Assembly (NCBI RefSeq): GCF_016405145.1
Contig: NZ_JAEKIA010000011.1
Location: 16,011 to 80,010, forward strand
DNA length: 64,000 nt
Origin: Schaalia cardiffensis
GTDB lineage: Bacteria > Actinomycetota > Actinomycetes > Actinomycetales > Actinomycetaceae
Reading direction: 5' to 3'
The translations under genes and the position numbers were made by a program. Below, piece after piece: positions 53,684-62,539 of the stretch (its first letter is position 1; every line of letters begins with the position of its first letter). The notes below the pieces were generated by a model, which searched no databases, was not told the DNA's origin, and was given only the letters and a program-made list of their open reading frames with translations.

Positions 53684-54111
53684 GCCGTCCTAGGCGAGGG
53701 CTGATAGGTGAGACGGTACTTGCCGATCTGAACCTCATCGCCGGTGTTCAGGCGCGCCGAATCCACACGCTCGCGATTAACGTAGGTGCCGTTCAAAGAT
53801 CCCGAGTCACGAACAACATGCCCCCCGTCCACGGCGATGAACTGGCAGTGAGAGCGCGAAACCGTGACATCATCAAGGAAAATGTCCGATTTCGGGGAGC
53901 GACCGGCGCTGGTCGCTTCCGCGTCGAGAAGGAAGCGCGCTCCCGTGTTCGGGCCGCGCTGCACGATGAGGAGCGCAGACCCCGCCGGAAGAGCGTCAAC
54001 GGCTTCACGGTCCCGTGCCGACAAGGGCATTGTGGTATCGCCCGACTCATCAACGGGGCCGATACCGAAGACGCATGTGGCTGTCGGATCGAACTCCTGA
54101 GACTTGTCCAT
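53680..54111 (-). CDS. garA: FHA-domain protein of the GarA/OdhI family
   Basis: The 143-residue protein has a C-terminal FHA domain with the phosphothreonine-binding landmarks AGRSPKSDIFLDDVTVSRSHCQF and VRDSGSLNGTYVN. The N-terminal tail contains DPTATCVFGIG, matching the ETTSVF region that Ser/Thr kinases phosphorylate in GarA/OdhI. In relatives the unphosphorylated form inhibits 2-oxoglutarate dehydrogenase and glutamate dehydrogenase. GGGGAG lies before the ATG at 54111; a longer frame to 54177 is less likely. Confidence 0.9.
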   Translation of the reverse strand: MDKSQEFDPTATCVFGIGPVDESGDTTMPLSARDREAVDALPAGSALLIVQRGPNTGARFLLDAEATSAGRSPKSDIFLDDVTVSRSHCQFIAVDGGHVVRDSGSLNGTYVNRERVDSARLNTGDEVQIGKYRLTYQPSPRTA

Positions 54112-54173
54112 CGAAACTCCCCTATCCTTCGATGCGGTACTCACCGATTCTAGACGTTTTATCAGCCGAGTAC

Positions 54174-54947
54174 TCATTCAGAGTGAAGATCTTCAGTTAC
54201 GGGCGTCGCGAATTGTGGTTGGAGCACTGTGGCGACGGACTCAATCCTGAAATCGGGATTCTCCATGATTGACACCTGCGCACCTTTCGCCCGCATTTGC
54301 GCGGCTGAACCCGCTTGGATCTCTAAAGCGGTTGAGATCGTCTGTGAAGCTCCGATCGCCCGCCAATCGTAGGGTGAAGAAATCGGTGTGCCATCGACGA
54401 GGATCTGGCCGCCTGCTCCGACAAAAGCGGATCGTGTAGAAAGACGGATGCCATTCAATTCGATCGCTTCTGCCCCGGCGTTTCGCAATTCTCCAAGAGT
54501 CATGACGAACTCGGTGGCGCTTAAAGCCCCCTCGGGGTCGGAAACCCTCATGATGACGCCGGGCCCGTGCACGGGGACGGCCCCGGCGTTGATGCGGGCC
54601 TGGAGTTCAGCGGCTTGAGCGGCTTCGGCTTGGGCTTCTTGCTCATTGGCGGCGGATTCGAGTTCAGCGACCTTGGTTTGCAGGTTCGCCCTTTCGAGGC
54701 GCAAAGCGTTCTCCTGCGCGTTCAATTCGGACAGGAGCACCACGAGGTCTTCTTCACTTAATGATTCAAGAGGGTCGGATCGCTGGGCACGGACCTGGGT
54801 GACGAGCGCAAATCCGAGGAGGACGCAGATGAGCAGGAGGAGCAGGTGGATTGCGCGCGGAGCTGCGAAGATCGCTTCGCTCAGTCGCGTGAGGAAAGGG
54901 ATTTTTCGAGGGTGTCCCGTCCGGGTGGGGGTCGTGTCTTCGCTCAT
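54174..54947 (-). CDS. DUF881 membrane protein (downstream copy)
   Basis: The 257-residue protein has a membrane helix near residues 33-53 (AIHLLLLLICVLLGFALV), a coiled coil (about 65-120, LSELNAQENALRLERANLQTKVAELESAANEQEAQ) and a DUF881 C-terminal part (GPGVIMRVSDPEGALSA, ELRNAGAEAIELNGIRL). DUF881 proteins flank the small basic protein in the same order in mycobacteria and many other actinobacteria and are thought to act at the envelope. The function is unknown. Confidence 0.9.
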   Translation of the reverse strand: MSEDTTPTRTGHPRKIPFLTRLSEAIFAAPRAIHLLLLLICVLLGFALVTQVRAQRSDPLESLSEEDLVVLLSELNAQENALRLERANLQTKVAELESAANEQEAQAEAAQAAELQARINAGAVPVHGPGVIMRVSDPEGALSATEFVMTLGELRNAGAEAIELNGIRLSTRSAFVGAGGQILVDGTPISSPYDWRAIGASQTISTALEIQAGSAAQMRAKGAQVSIMENPDFRIESVATVLQPQFATPVTEDLHSE

Positions 54948-54948
54948 C

Positions 54949-55281
54949 TCAAGCCTTGAGGATCAATCGGCGGATGGAAGCGGTGTTGGAGAAGATTCGG
55001 ATGCCGAGGACGACGACGACGGCGGTTGTCATCGCGGAACCCACTCCCAGCTGGTTGCCCATGAGGACGAGGAGGCAGGCGACGACGACGTTCCAGAAGA
55101 AGGAGGTGATGAAAACTCGGTCGTGGAAGGCGCCTTCGAGCCACGCTCGGGCTGCGCCGAAGAGAGCATCAAGGCCTGCGACGACGGCGACGGGCAGGAA
55201 GGGCTGGAGCCAGCTCGGCACCGTCGGGTCGAAGTAGAGGCCGAGGAGGATTCCAACGATGAGGCCGATGATCGCGGGCAC
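54949..55281 (-). CDS. sbp: Small basic protein Sbp (DUF1290)
   Basis: The 110-residue membrane protein starts at GTG 55281 after GGAGAT: MPAIIGLIVGILLGLYFDPTVPSWLQPFLPVAVVAGLDALFGA, then three helices and an RLILKA end. It is always found between or beside DUF881 genes in Gram-positive bacteria. The role is unknown; the setting suggests an envelope assembly function. Confidence 0.92.
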   Translation of the reverse strand: MPAIIGLIVGILLGLYFDPTVPSWLQPFLPVAVVAGLDALFGAARAWLEGAFHDRVFITSFFWNVVVACLLVLMGNQLGVGSAMTTAVVVVLGIRIFSNTASIRRLILKA

Positions 55282-55282
55282 C

Positions 55283-56140
55283 TTAATCTCCTTTACCGGT
55301 TTCGAGTGGCTTGGCCTCGCGGGTTGTACGCAGGTCAAGGGCGGGCAGATCAAGTGTGGAATCTCCGGCCGTTGACAGGGTGATTCCGTTGATGGACTGG
55401 GCGCTGGAGAGGAAATCCCCGGTTTGGTCGCGAACGAGCGCGACAGAGAGGGCGTTCGCGTCCCCGATTGCGCTGACGAGGTAGGGCGATTGCACGGGAG
55501 TGATGTTCACGAGGATCACTGAGCCGGCTGTGCGGATGAAGGTTCCCGGGCCAACGCGAATACCGTTGATGGCGATCGCTTCGGCTCCCGCGCCCCACAG
55601 GGCGTTGACGACGACGTTGAGGTCGAGGTCGCGCACTCGTCCTCTGCCGCTTTTCGACAATGCGGCGGCGGATTCTGAATCTTTCAGGGTGACGACGAGG
55701 CCGGGGCCGGACACGGGCGCGAGGGAGTTCGCGACGAGGAGGCCCGTATCGAGGCTCGAGGCGCCCCCTTCTTCACCGGTTGCAGTGTCGAGGCGTGAGG
55801 ATAGGGATTGGACGTCGTCTTGTAGCGAGCCGACGATCCTTTGTTGGGATTGTGCGCGGTCTCGAAGATCGTTGACGACGTCATGCGCGGACGCAGTTCT
55901 CAGTGAGGTGATTGCTGTGACGGAGGCGAATCCGAGTCCGAGCGCGAAGAGGAGGACAAGGACGCGCTGCCACCAGTATTGTTTCGCCTCATGTCCGGCG
56001 TATTCCGTGTATCCGGCGTCGAGGGGGTTTGCGAGGAGCTGGGTGAGCAAAGACATTGAGGCCGCAGGGTCCACTGGAGCCCGGTCATTTTCGGGAAGCT
56101 CTTTCCCGTGAAGGTCCTTGCTGTCTTTGCTGTCTTTCAT
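55283..56140 (-). CDS. DUF881 membrane protein (upstream copy)
   Basis: The 285-residue protein has an acidic/polar N-terminus, a membrane helix near residues 55-74 (WWQRVLVLLFALGLGFASV), a coiled coil with DLRDRAQSQQRIVGSLQDDVQSLSSRL, and the DUF881 segment GPGLVVTLKDSESAAA to LWGAGAEAIAINGIRVG. It is paralogous to the gene two places downstream. It begins one base after the pepN stop, so it is in the pepN unit. Confidence 0.9.
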   Translation of the reverse strand: MKDSKDSKDLHGKELPENDRAPVDPAASMSLLTQLLANPLDAGYTEYAGHEAKQYWWQRVLVLLFALGLGFASVTAITSLRTASAHDVVNDLRDRAQSQQRIVGSLQDDVQSLSSRLDTATGEEGGASSLDTGLLVANSLAPVSGPGLVVTLKDSESAAALSKSGRGRVRDLDLNVVVNALWGAGAEAIAINGIRVGPGTFIRTAGSVILVNITPVQSPYLVSAIGDANALSVALVRDQTGDFLSSAQSINGITLSTAGDSTLDLPALDLRTTREAKPLETGKGD

Positions 56141-56141
56141 T

Positions 56142-58697
56142 TCACGCCCAGCGCTCCTGGACCCTCACTCGCCGCTTCGCGTCGTCGAGGTGTTCGATCA
56201 TGAGGCGCCTCAAGGCGGGGGCCGCGTCCTCGTGAGAGTCAAGCCATTGCGAGACCTGCTCGACGAGGTCGTTGAGGCTCGCCGGGTTTTCGATGTCTAT
56301 TCCGCTGAGGAGGGAGCCGTTGACGAAACGGATCGCCAATCCGATCGTGTGCGAGCCCCAGAACTCTTCCATCACTTCCAAGGCCCGCCCCACGATCGAC
56401 TCGCCCGACCAGGTCGACAAAGCGAGGCCTTCGAAAGCGGCGCTGAGGTGGTCGTTTGAAACTTCAGGGGAGGTGATGAGTTGCCATGCGGCTTCTCGTT
56501 GTTCGCCCCGTGGGATTGCTGCGAGTGCTCGGATGCGATGCGCCGCAGCCTCCCCGCTCGGATGCGCTAAGAACCAGTGCTCAATGTCTTGTGGTGAGGC
56601 TTCGTCGCGGGCGGCGAGGGCGGCGCGGGCGAGCCAGCCGCTTTGGGAGGAGTTGTGTTCGGCGAGCTCGCGGACGAAGAGGAGCGTCTCCTCTTTTGCT
56701 GCGTGGGGGACCAGGGGGAGCATCGCCTTGACCCAGGGGCGAGCACGATCAGCGCTGAGGGTGCGGGCAAGGCGGATCGCAGTCCTCGACAGCTCGTGGA
56801 TCAGCGGGGCACGTTTCGAGGAGGGCAGGTAGGAGGTCATCGCGCTTCGGGCCATGGTGACGATTTCGGCAGCGAGGGAGGCATCTTCTTCGTCGAGGGC
56901 ACAACGCATTGCCGAAAAGGCGAACTTCTCCGGGTCGAGGAGGCCATCGCGCACGGCGTTCCACAGGGATGACCAGACGACTGAACGGGTCATCAAGTCA
57001 GGACAGGTGGAGATGAATCCGAGGGCGAGCTCGGTAGAAGAAGAATCCAGGCGCGGCACCGCATAGGTGAGGTCATTGTCGTTGACGACGACGAGATCCA
57101 TGTGCGAGCGACCCCCCGAAACATTGAGGATCCCCTCAGGGTCGATCGGCGCTTCAACGCCGTTCATCCGCACGTCAAAGGAATGGGTTTTCTCGAGTTT
57201 CCCTCCCCTTAACGCCCAGGTCGACACTTCGAGGCGGTGGGGGCATTGGCCAGGCTTTTGAGCTTCGTCACGCAAGGTGAAGTCGAAGACGCGACCGCTG
57301 AGATCCGTTTGCCAGGAGGCTGAAAGGATGGCGGGGCCGCTCGTCTTCAACCAGGCTTCGACCCACCCGGAAAGGTCGTGAGAGGAAGCCTCTTCCAAGC
57401 AGGAGATGAGGTCTTCTAAGCGGGTCGAAGAGTAGGCGTAACGCGTGAAGTACAGGCGAGCACCTTTGAAGAAAGCGTCTTCGCCGACCCAAGCGACGAG
57501 TTGGTTGAGGACCGCAGCGCCTTTCGCGTAGGTGATCCCATCGAAGTTCGTTTTCGCCGCTGCAACATCGGGGATATCGGCATCGATCGGGTGGGTTGTC
57601 GGCATCTGGTCTTGTTCGAGGGCCCAGGCTTTGCGTCCGACGACGAAGGCGGCGCGTTCCCCTGCGTATTTCGTTGCTCTGGCTGCCGCGATCGCTCCTT
57701 GGTTCTCGGCGAAGGACTCTTTCAACCACAGGCCGTCCCACCATTGGGGGGTGACGAGGTCGCCGAACCACATGTGGCACATTTCGTGGAGGATCGTGTT
57801 GGCGCGGCGCTGGCGTTCAAAGAAGGTCGGGTGTTCGCGTGAGAGGTAGGACTCGTTGAAGGTGACGCAGCCGGGGTTTTCCATGGCGCCGAGGTTGTAT
57901 TCGGGGACGAAGACCTCGTCGTATTTCCCCCAGGGGTAGTTGCTTGCGTAGACCTCGTGGAAGAAGTCGAGGCCCGCTGTGGTCACTTCGAGAATATCTT
58001 CGGAGTCCATTGAGGGGGCGAGGGCGCTGCGGCACATGAGGCGCAGTGGAACTTCGATCTCCTCGCCGCCGGGGGCTCCCCCTTTCCACACTCCCCCGTC
58101 GACGACGGCCCAGTCCCCCGCGACGAGGGCGGTGATGTAGCTCGACAGGGGCAGAGTCTGCGCGAAAACGTGTCGCACCCCGTCTTCGATCGCCTCGGTT
58201 GAGACTTCCTGGCAGTTCGAAGCGACAATCCAGTGGGTGGGGGCATCAACGGTGAAGGACCAGCGCGCCTTCATATCGGGCTGGTCGAAGCAGGGCCAGG
58301 CCCGGTGGGCATCCTGGGGTTCGAATTGCGTGTAGCAGTACACCCGAGCGTCCTCGGGGTCTTCATAACGGTGCAAGCCCTCGCCTGTGCGCGAGTAGCT
58401 GTAGTCGGCATCGACGGTGATCGTGATTGGCGTGCCCGTGGGAAGATCCTCGAGGGCGAGTCGTTCCTCGTCTTGATGGAATTGCCGTACGTGACCGTTG
58501 ACGCTGAGCGAGGTCACGGTCCCTGCGACGTCAAGGAAAGTTGAATCCTGTGCGGCGGTGAGGTTGAGGGTGGAGCGAACCTGGAAAGTCGAGGCACCGG
58601 GAAGATCTCCGCCGCGCACATCGACGTGCACGGCCACCTCGTCGAGGGCGATGCTGTGTGCTCGCTCGTGGGCTTCGGTCCGGGTGAGAACTCGCAT
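56142..58697 (-). CDS. pepN: Aminopeptidase N (M1 family)
   Basis: The 851-residue protein carries the exopeptidase motif GAMEN (270-274), the zinc site HEMCHMW (HExxH at 304-308) and the third ligand E327 in WLKESFAE. The N-terminal beta domain, catalytic domain and large C-terminal helical ERAP1-like domain are all present. It removes N-terminal amino acids from peptides in the cytosol. Its ATG has a leaderless -10 and is divergent from murE. Confidence 0.97.
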   Translation of the reverse strand: MRVLTRTEAHERAHSIALDEVAVHVDVRGGDLPGASTFQVRSTLNLTAAQDSTFLDVAGTVTSLSVNGHVRQFHQDEERLALEDLPTGTPITITVDADYSYSRTGEGLHRYEDPEDARVYCYTQFEPQDAHRAWPCFDQPDMKARWSFTVDAPTHWIVASNCQEVSTEAIEDGVRHVFAQTLPLSSYITALVAGDWAVVDGGVWKGGAPGGEEIEVPLRLMCRSALAPSMDSEDILEVTTAGLDFFHEVYASNYPWGKYDEVFVPEYNLGAMENPGCVTFNESYLSREHPTFFERQRRANTILHEMCHMWFGDLVTPQWWDGLWLKESFAENQGAIAAARATKYAGERAAFVVGRKAWALEQDQMPTTHPIDADIPDVAAAKTNFDGITYAKGAAVLNQLVAWVGEDAFFKGARLYFTRYAYSSTRLEDLISCLEEASSHDLSGWVEAWLKTSGPAILSASWQTDLSGRVFDFTLRDEAQKPGQCPHRLEVSTWALRGGKLEKTHSFDVRMNGVEAPIDPEGILNVSGGRSHMDLVVVNDNDLTYAVPRLDSSSTELALGFISTCPDLMTRSVVWSSLWNAVRDGLLDPEKFAFSAMRCALDEEDASLAAEIVTMARSAMTSYLPSSKRAPLIHELSRTAIRLARTLSADRARPWVKAMLPLVPHAAKEETLLFVRELAEHNSSQSGWLARAALAARDEASPQDIEHWFLAHPSGEAAAHRIRALAAIPRGEQREAAWQLITSPEVSNDHLSAAFEGLALSTWSGESIVGRALEVMEEFWGSHTIGLAIRFVNGSLLSGIDIENPASLNDLVEQVSQWLDSHEDAAPALRRLMIEHLDDAKRRVRVQERWA

Positions 58698-58704
58698 GTG
58701 TCGA

Positions 58705-58710
58705 AGTCTA
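58705..58710 (-). promoter_or_regulatory. -10 element of pepN (leaderless)
   Basis: On the minus strand TAGACT, then TCGACAC, then ATG at 58697. Confidence 0.6.
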
Positions 58711-58767
58711 CGTATTCATGGGCGCTGCCGCTGGTGCGCAGCCAGCGGGTCGGGAGTGTCTGGGCGC

Positions 58768-58773
58768 TAGAGT
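58768..58773 (+). promoter_or_regulatory. -10 element of murE (leaderless)
   Basis: TAGAGT, then GGGCCC, then ATG 58780. It lies back to back with the pepN promoter in an 82-base gap. Confidence 0.6.
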
Positions 58774-58779
58774 GGGCCC

Positions 58780-60363
58780 ATGACTTCTGTCGTTGACATC
58801 CGCCCCACAGTTGAACCACTCCCCCTTTCCCAGGCCCTCCAGGGCCTGAACGTCGAGGCATTCCTTGATGCGCGCGGCAACGCCCTTTCCACCTCCCAGA
58901 TTGACGAGCTGAAGGTTAGTGGCGCCACCGTCTCCTCTTTGGATTGCGAAACGGGGTGGGTTTTCGTTGCCATTCCGGGACTCACTCAGCATGGAGTGCG
59001 TTTCGCCGCCGCCGCACAGGCCAACGGGGCGAGTGTCCTTCTAACGGACGTTGAAGGAGCTGAGCTGGCCCGCCAGGCGGAGGTTGACCTTCCGGTTGTG
59101 GTGGTCGCTGATCCTCGCAGCGCCGCGGCCCTCGTTTCGAAGAACATCTACGGCTCGCCCGCTGAGAAGCTCAAGACGATGGCGGTGACGGGGACGAATG
59201 GGAAGACAACGACCTCGTTCCTCATGCGCGCAGCCCTCGGCATCGAGTTCACGGACCCGGCGATCTGCGGCACCGTTGAAACTCGCATCGGTGACCTGCG
59301 TTTCCGTTCGGATCAGACGACCGCTGAATCTCCGGTCGTTGAACGGCTCCTCGCTTTCACCCTGGAGAAGGGCCTGGGTGCAGCGGTCGTTGAGACCAGT
59401 TCCCATGCTTTGAGCTTCGGGCGAGTTGACGGCATTGTTTTCGACGTCGTCGCCTTCACGAACCTCCAGCACGACCACCTCGACTATTACGGGGAGATGG
59501 AGAACTACTACGCGGCGAAGAAGATGCTTTTCACTCCCGCCCATTCCAAGCGGGGCGTCGTGTGTGTGGACGATGAATGGGGACAGCGTCTAGCTAAAGA
59601 GGCGAGCGTGCCCGTGACGACCGTCGCCGCTTTGAGTGAGGAAGAAGCCGATTGGACGGTCCGCAATGTCCACCCGGACCAGGGGCTTGGGAAGATCGTT
59701 TTTGAACTCGTCGACCCTCAAGGTCAGGCTCACCCGGTCGCCATGCCGATCCTCGGTGAGGTGAATGTGCAGAACACGGCGGTCGCGATCGTGGCTGCTT
59801 TGAGCCTCGGTTATGACACGGATGAGGTGATTGCCGCCCTTGAAAGGGCAGAGCAGATCCCGGGGCGCATGCAAAAGATCAACCCCGAGCCGCGTAACCA
59901 GCCCCTCGTCATTGTGGATTATGCGCATACGCCGGAGGCACTCGAGTGGACGCTGCGTTCGACGAGGGACCTCACTGTCGGCAAGCTCGTCATTGTTTTC
60001 GGCACGGATGGTGACCGTGATGTGTCGAAGCGCGAGGTCATTGCCGGAATTGCGGCGCGTGAAGCGGATGTTTTGTGGGTGACGGATGAGAATCCGCGTA
60101 CTGAGGATCCACAGTCGATTCGTGATTACCTTATGCGGGGGATTAAGAGTGTGCGCCCGGACCTTAATAATGTGACGGAGGTGATAACCTGCCGCCGGGA
60201 TGCTGTGAGGAAAGCGATTCTTGCAGCTCAGCCTGGTGACACTGTCATCATCACTGGGAAGGGCTCGGAGTGGTATCAAGACATTGAGGGCATTAAGCAC
60301 GAGTACAACGATGTGCCCGTCGCCCGCGAGGTCCTCACTTACGATTTGCGTTCTCACGTGTGA
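58780..60363 (+). CDS. murE: UDP-N-acetylmuramoyl-tripeptide synthetase MurE
   Basis: The 527-residue Mur ligase has the P-loop VTGTNGKTTTSF (about 138-146), the carbamylated-lysine region of the central domain, and the C-terminal VDYAHTPEALEWTL and VFGTDGDRDVSKR. The third-amino-acid pocket reads VTDENPRTEDP; the NPR core is the DAP-type signature, while Lys-type enzymes usually lack the R. As several Actinomyces relatives have Lys or Orn walls, the added amino acid is not settled. It stands apart from the dcw cluster. Confidence 0.93.
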   Translation: MTSVVDIRPTVEPLPLSQALQGLNVEAFLDARGNALSTSQIDELKVSGATVSSLDCETGWVFVAIPGLTQHGVRFAAAAQANGASVLLTDVEGAELARQAEVDLPVVVVADPRSAAALVSKNIYGSPAEKLKTMAVTGTNGKTTTSFLMRAALGIEFTDPAICGTVETRIGDLRFRSDQTTAESPVVERLLAFTLEKGLGAAVVETSSHALSFGRVDGIVFDVVAFTNLQHDHLDYYGEMENYYAAKKMLFTPAHSKRGVVCVDDEWGQRLAKEASVPVTTVAALSEEEADWTVRNVHPDQGLGKIVFELVDPQGQAHPVAMPILGEVNVQNTAVAIVAALSLGYDTDEVIAALERAEQIPGRMQKINPEPRNQPLVIVDYAHTPEALEWTLRSTRDLTVGKLVIVFGTDGDRDVSKREVIAGIAAREADVLWVTDENPRTEDPQSIRDYLMRGIKSVRPDLNNVTEVITCRRDAVRKAILAAQPGDTVIITGKGSEWYQDIEGIKHEYNDVPVAREVLTYDLRSHV

Positions 60364-60424
60364 CATCTGGCGGAAAACCGCCCGATGAGGCCCACTCCTT
60401 GGTCATATCACCCGCCCTCCGATT

Positions 60425-60430
60425 TAGGAT
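60425..60430 (+). promoter_or_regulatory. -10 element of der (leaderless)
   Basis: TAGGAT, then GGGCGG, then GTG 60437. Confidence 0.6.
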
Positions 60431-60436
60431 GGGCGG

Positions 60437-61915
60437 GTGATTGACAAGGATCTGCCCATGGATGTCTCTCTTGACGAGGACGCCGAGCTTCGTGCCAGCC
60501 AAATGAGGCACAGCCTCGACATGTTCGAACTCGAAGAGGAAGACCTTGCTCTCCTCGACTCGGAGGGTGTTTTCGACGCCGATGAGGAGAACATGGCGGG
60601 CCTGCCGGTCCTCGCGATCGTTGGCCGTCCGAATGTCGGCAAATCGACCCTAGTCAATCGGATCATTGGTCGACGAGAAGCGGTTGTCCAGGACACTCCG
60701 GGGGTGACTCGTGACCGCGTCTCCTACCCTGCCGAGTGGGCGGGCACAGCGTTCACCGTGGTTGACACGGGTGGCTGGGAGGTTGATGTTAAGGGCTTGG
60801 ATCGTTCGGTCGCCGAGCAGGCGGAGATTGCCGTCGATTTGGCGGACGCGGTCCTCCTCGTCCTCGATGCGACGGTCGGGGTGACCGCTTCGGATGAGCG
60901 GATTGTCACGATGCTGCGTTCGAAGGGCAAGCCCGTTGTTTTGGCTGCGAATAAGGTCGATTCGCCTCAGCAGGAGGCTGATGCTGCTTACTTGTGGAGC
61001 CTGGGCATGGGTGAGCCGTATCCCGTTTCGGCTCTGCATGGGCGCGGCACGGGTGATTTGCTTGACGCGGTCCTTGAGGTCCTCCCGGAAGAGTCCGCGG
61101 TCGCTGCGAAGATGCCCGAGGGCGGACCGCGCCGCGTAGCGCTCCTGGGCCGTCCGAACGTCGGCAAGTCCTCCTTGCTCAACGCTCTGGCCGGTTCGGA
61201 GCGAGTTGTGGTCAATGAGTTGGCCGGTACGACTCGTGATCCGGTTGATGAGCTGGTCGAGCTTGATGGCGAGTTCTGGTGGTTCGTCGATACTGCGGGT
61301 ATTCGCCGCAAAATGCATCGGACGACAGGCGTGGACTATTACGCGTCGATCCGCACGCAGGCCGCTTTGGAGAAGGCCGAGGTCGCCCTCGTCCTTTTTG
61401 ATGGCTCTGAGCCGCTGACTGAGCAGGATATTCGGGTCGTGCAGGCCGTCGTCGATGCTGGTCGGGCTCTTGTCATTGTGAATAACAAGTGGGATCTTGT
61501 TGACGAGGAGCGCCAGCTGGCTTTGCGTGCTGAGTTGGAACGTGAGCTCGTGCAGATGTCGTGGGCACCGCGCATTAACTTGTCGGCGAAGACTTCGTGG
61601 CATACGAACCGGATCACCCGGGCGTTGAGGACTGCTCTTGAGGGGTGGGAGACGCGTATCCAGACTGGTCAGCTCAATGCTTTCCTCGGTCAGCTTGTTG
61701 CCGCTCATCCGCATCCTTTGCGTGGTGGGAAGCAGCCGCGTATTTTGTTCGGCACTCAGGTGTCGAATCGTCCGCCGAGGTTCGTACTTTTTACGACGGG
61801 GTTCCTTGATCCGGGCTACCGGAGGTTCATTGAGCGTCGTTTGCGTGAGGAGTTCGGTTTCGAGGGCACTCCGATTCAGATTTCAATGCGGGTGCGTGAG
61901 CGTAAGAGGAAGTGA
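60437..61915 (+). CDS. der: Ribosome-assembly GTPase Der (EngA)
   Basis: The 492-residue protein has two tandem GTPase domains: GRPNVGKST with DTGG and NKVD, then GRPNVGKSS with DTAG and NNKWD, and a C-terminal KH-like domain ending [11 protein letters not shown]. An acidic N-terminal extension of about 55 residues precedes domain 1. It takes part in 50S subunit assembly. The ogt-like gene follows after nine bases. Confidence 0.97.
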   Translation: MIDKDLPMDVSLDEDAELRASQMRHSLDMFELEEEDLALLDSEGVFDADEENMAGLPVLAIVGRPNVGKSTLVNRIIGRREAVVQDTPGVTRDRVSYPAEWAGTAFTVVDTGGWEVDVKGLDRSVAEQAEIAVDLADAVLLVLDATVGVTASDERIVTMLRSKGKPVVLAANKVDSPQQEADAAYLWSLGMGEPYPVSALHGRGTGDLLDAVLEVLPEESAVAAKMPEGGPRRVALLGRPNVGKSSLLNALAGSERVVVNELAGTTRDPVDELVELDGEFWWFVDTAGIRRKMHRTTGVDYYASIRTQAALEKAEVALVLFDGSEPLTEQDIRVVQAVVDAGRALVIVNNKWDLVDEERQLALRAELERELVQMSWAPRINLSAKTSWHTNRITRALRTALEGWETRIQTGQLNAFLGQLVAAHPHPLRGGKQPRILFGTQVSNRPPRFVLFTTGFLDPGYRRFIERRLREEFGFEGTPIQISMRVRERKRK

Positions 61916-61924
61916 ACTGGGGCA

Positions 61925-62440
61925 ATGCTGAGCTGGGCGACGATGGATTCCCCTATTGGGGCTTTGCTTCTTATTGGGAGCGATCGGGGCCTTGTACGAA
62001 TCGCGTTTGAGCAGGAGGGTTTTGAATCTGTTCGCCTTCGCGTCGCCCAGGTGCTTCACGAGGAGATTCACGAAGATGCCACTCCCCTGCTTGACTTGGC
62101 GAAGCGCCAGTTGACTGAGTATTTCGCGGGTAAGCGTCAAAGTTTTGATCTGCCTCTTGACCGGTGTTTGTCGAAGGGTTTTTTTGCCGAGGTTCAGGCG
62201 ATTCTCTCCACGATTCCTTTCGGAGAGACGATGAACTATTCGCAATTGGCTGCCGCGGCCGGGCACCCGAAGGCTCATCGCGCTGCCGCAAACGCATGTG
62301 CGGCGAATCCTTTGCCCTTCATTCAGGCGTGTCACCGCATCACCCGCAGAGACGGGTCCTTCGGCGGCTACCGGGGCGGCGTGGAAGCGAAACAGTTCCT
62401 TCTGGATTTTGAACGGCAAGGGGCTTCTTCTGCCCTCTGA
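61925..62440 (+). CDS. ogt: Methylated-DNA-protein cysteine methyltransferase (Ogt-like)
   Basis: The 171-residue protein has the alkyltransferase DNA-binding part IPFGETMNYSQLAAAAGHPKAHRAAANACAANPLPF and the active-site segment QACHRI with C136, where most members have PCHRV. The C-terminal GSFGGYRGG follows. It repairs O6-alkylguanine in a single-turnover reaction. ATG 61943 is an alternative start (MDSPIGALLL). It is the last gene before the CRISPR array. Confidence 0.93.
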   Translation: MLSWATMDSPIGALLLIGSDRGLVRIAFEQEGFESVRLRVAQVLHEEIHEDATPLLDLAKRQLTEYFAGKRQSFDLPLDRCLSKGFFAEVQAILSTIPFGETMNYSQLAAAAGHPKAHRAAANACAANPLPFIQACHRITRRDGSFGGYRGGVEAKQFLLDFERQGASSAL

Positions 62441-62465
62441 GCGTGGGGCGCTGCGAGGCTGGGGT

Positions 62466-62502
62466 GAATGTCCCTCAGGCGTGGGGCGTGGCGCTTTCTG
62501 AT
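62466..62502 (-). repeat. Decayed CRISPR repeat remnant
   Basis: The 3' half of the repeat is still recognisable: GGGGCGTGGCGCTTTCTGAT (62483-62502) matches 16 of 20 positions of the repeat end, while the 5' half is lost. It ends 37 bases before the first clear repeat, one spacer length, so it is probably an old terminal unit. Confidence 0.5.
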
Positions 62503-62539
62503 CCAAGGTCGTGTCCTGCGTCTCCCTCATCGTCGACAC

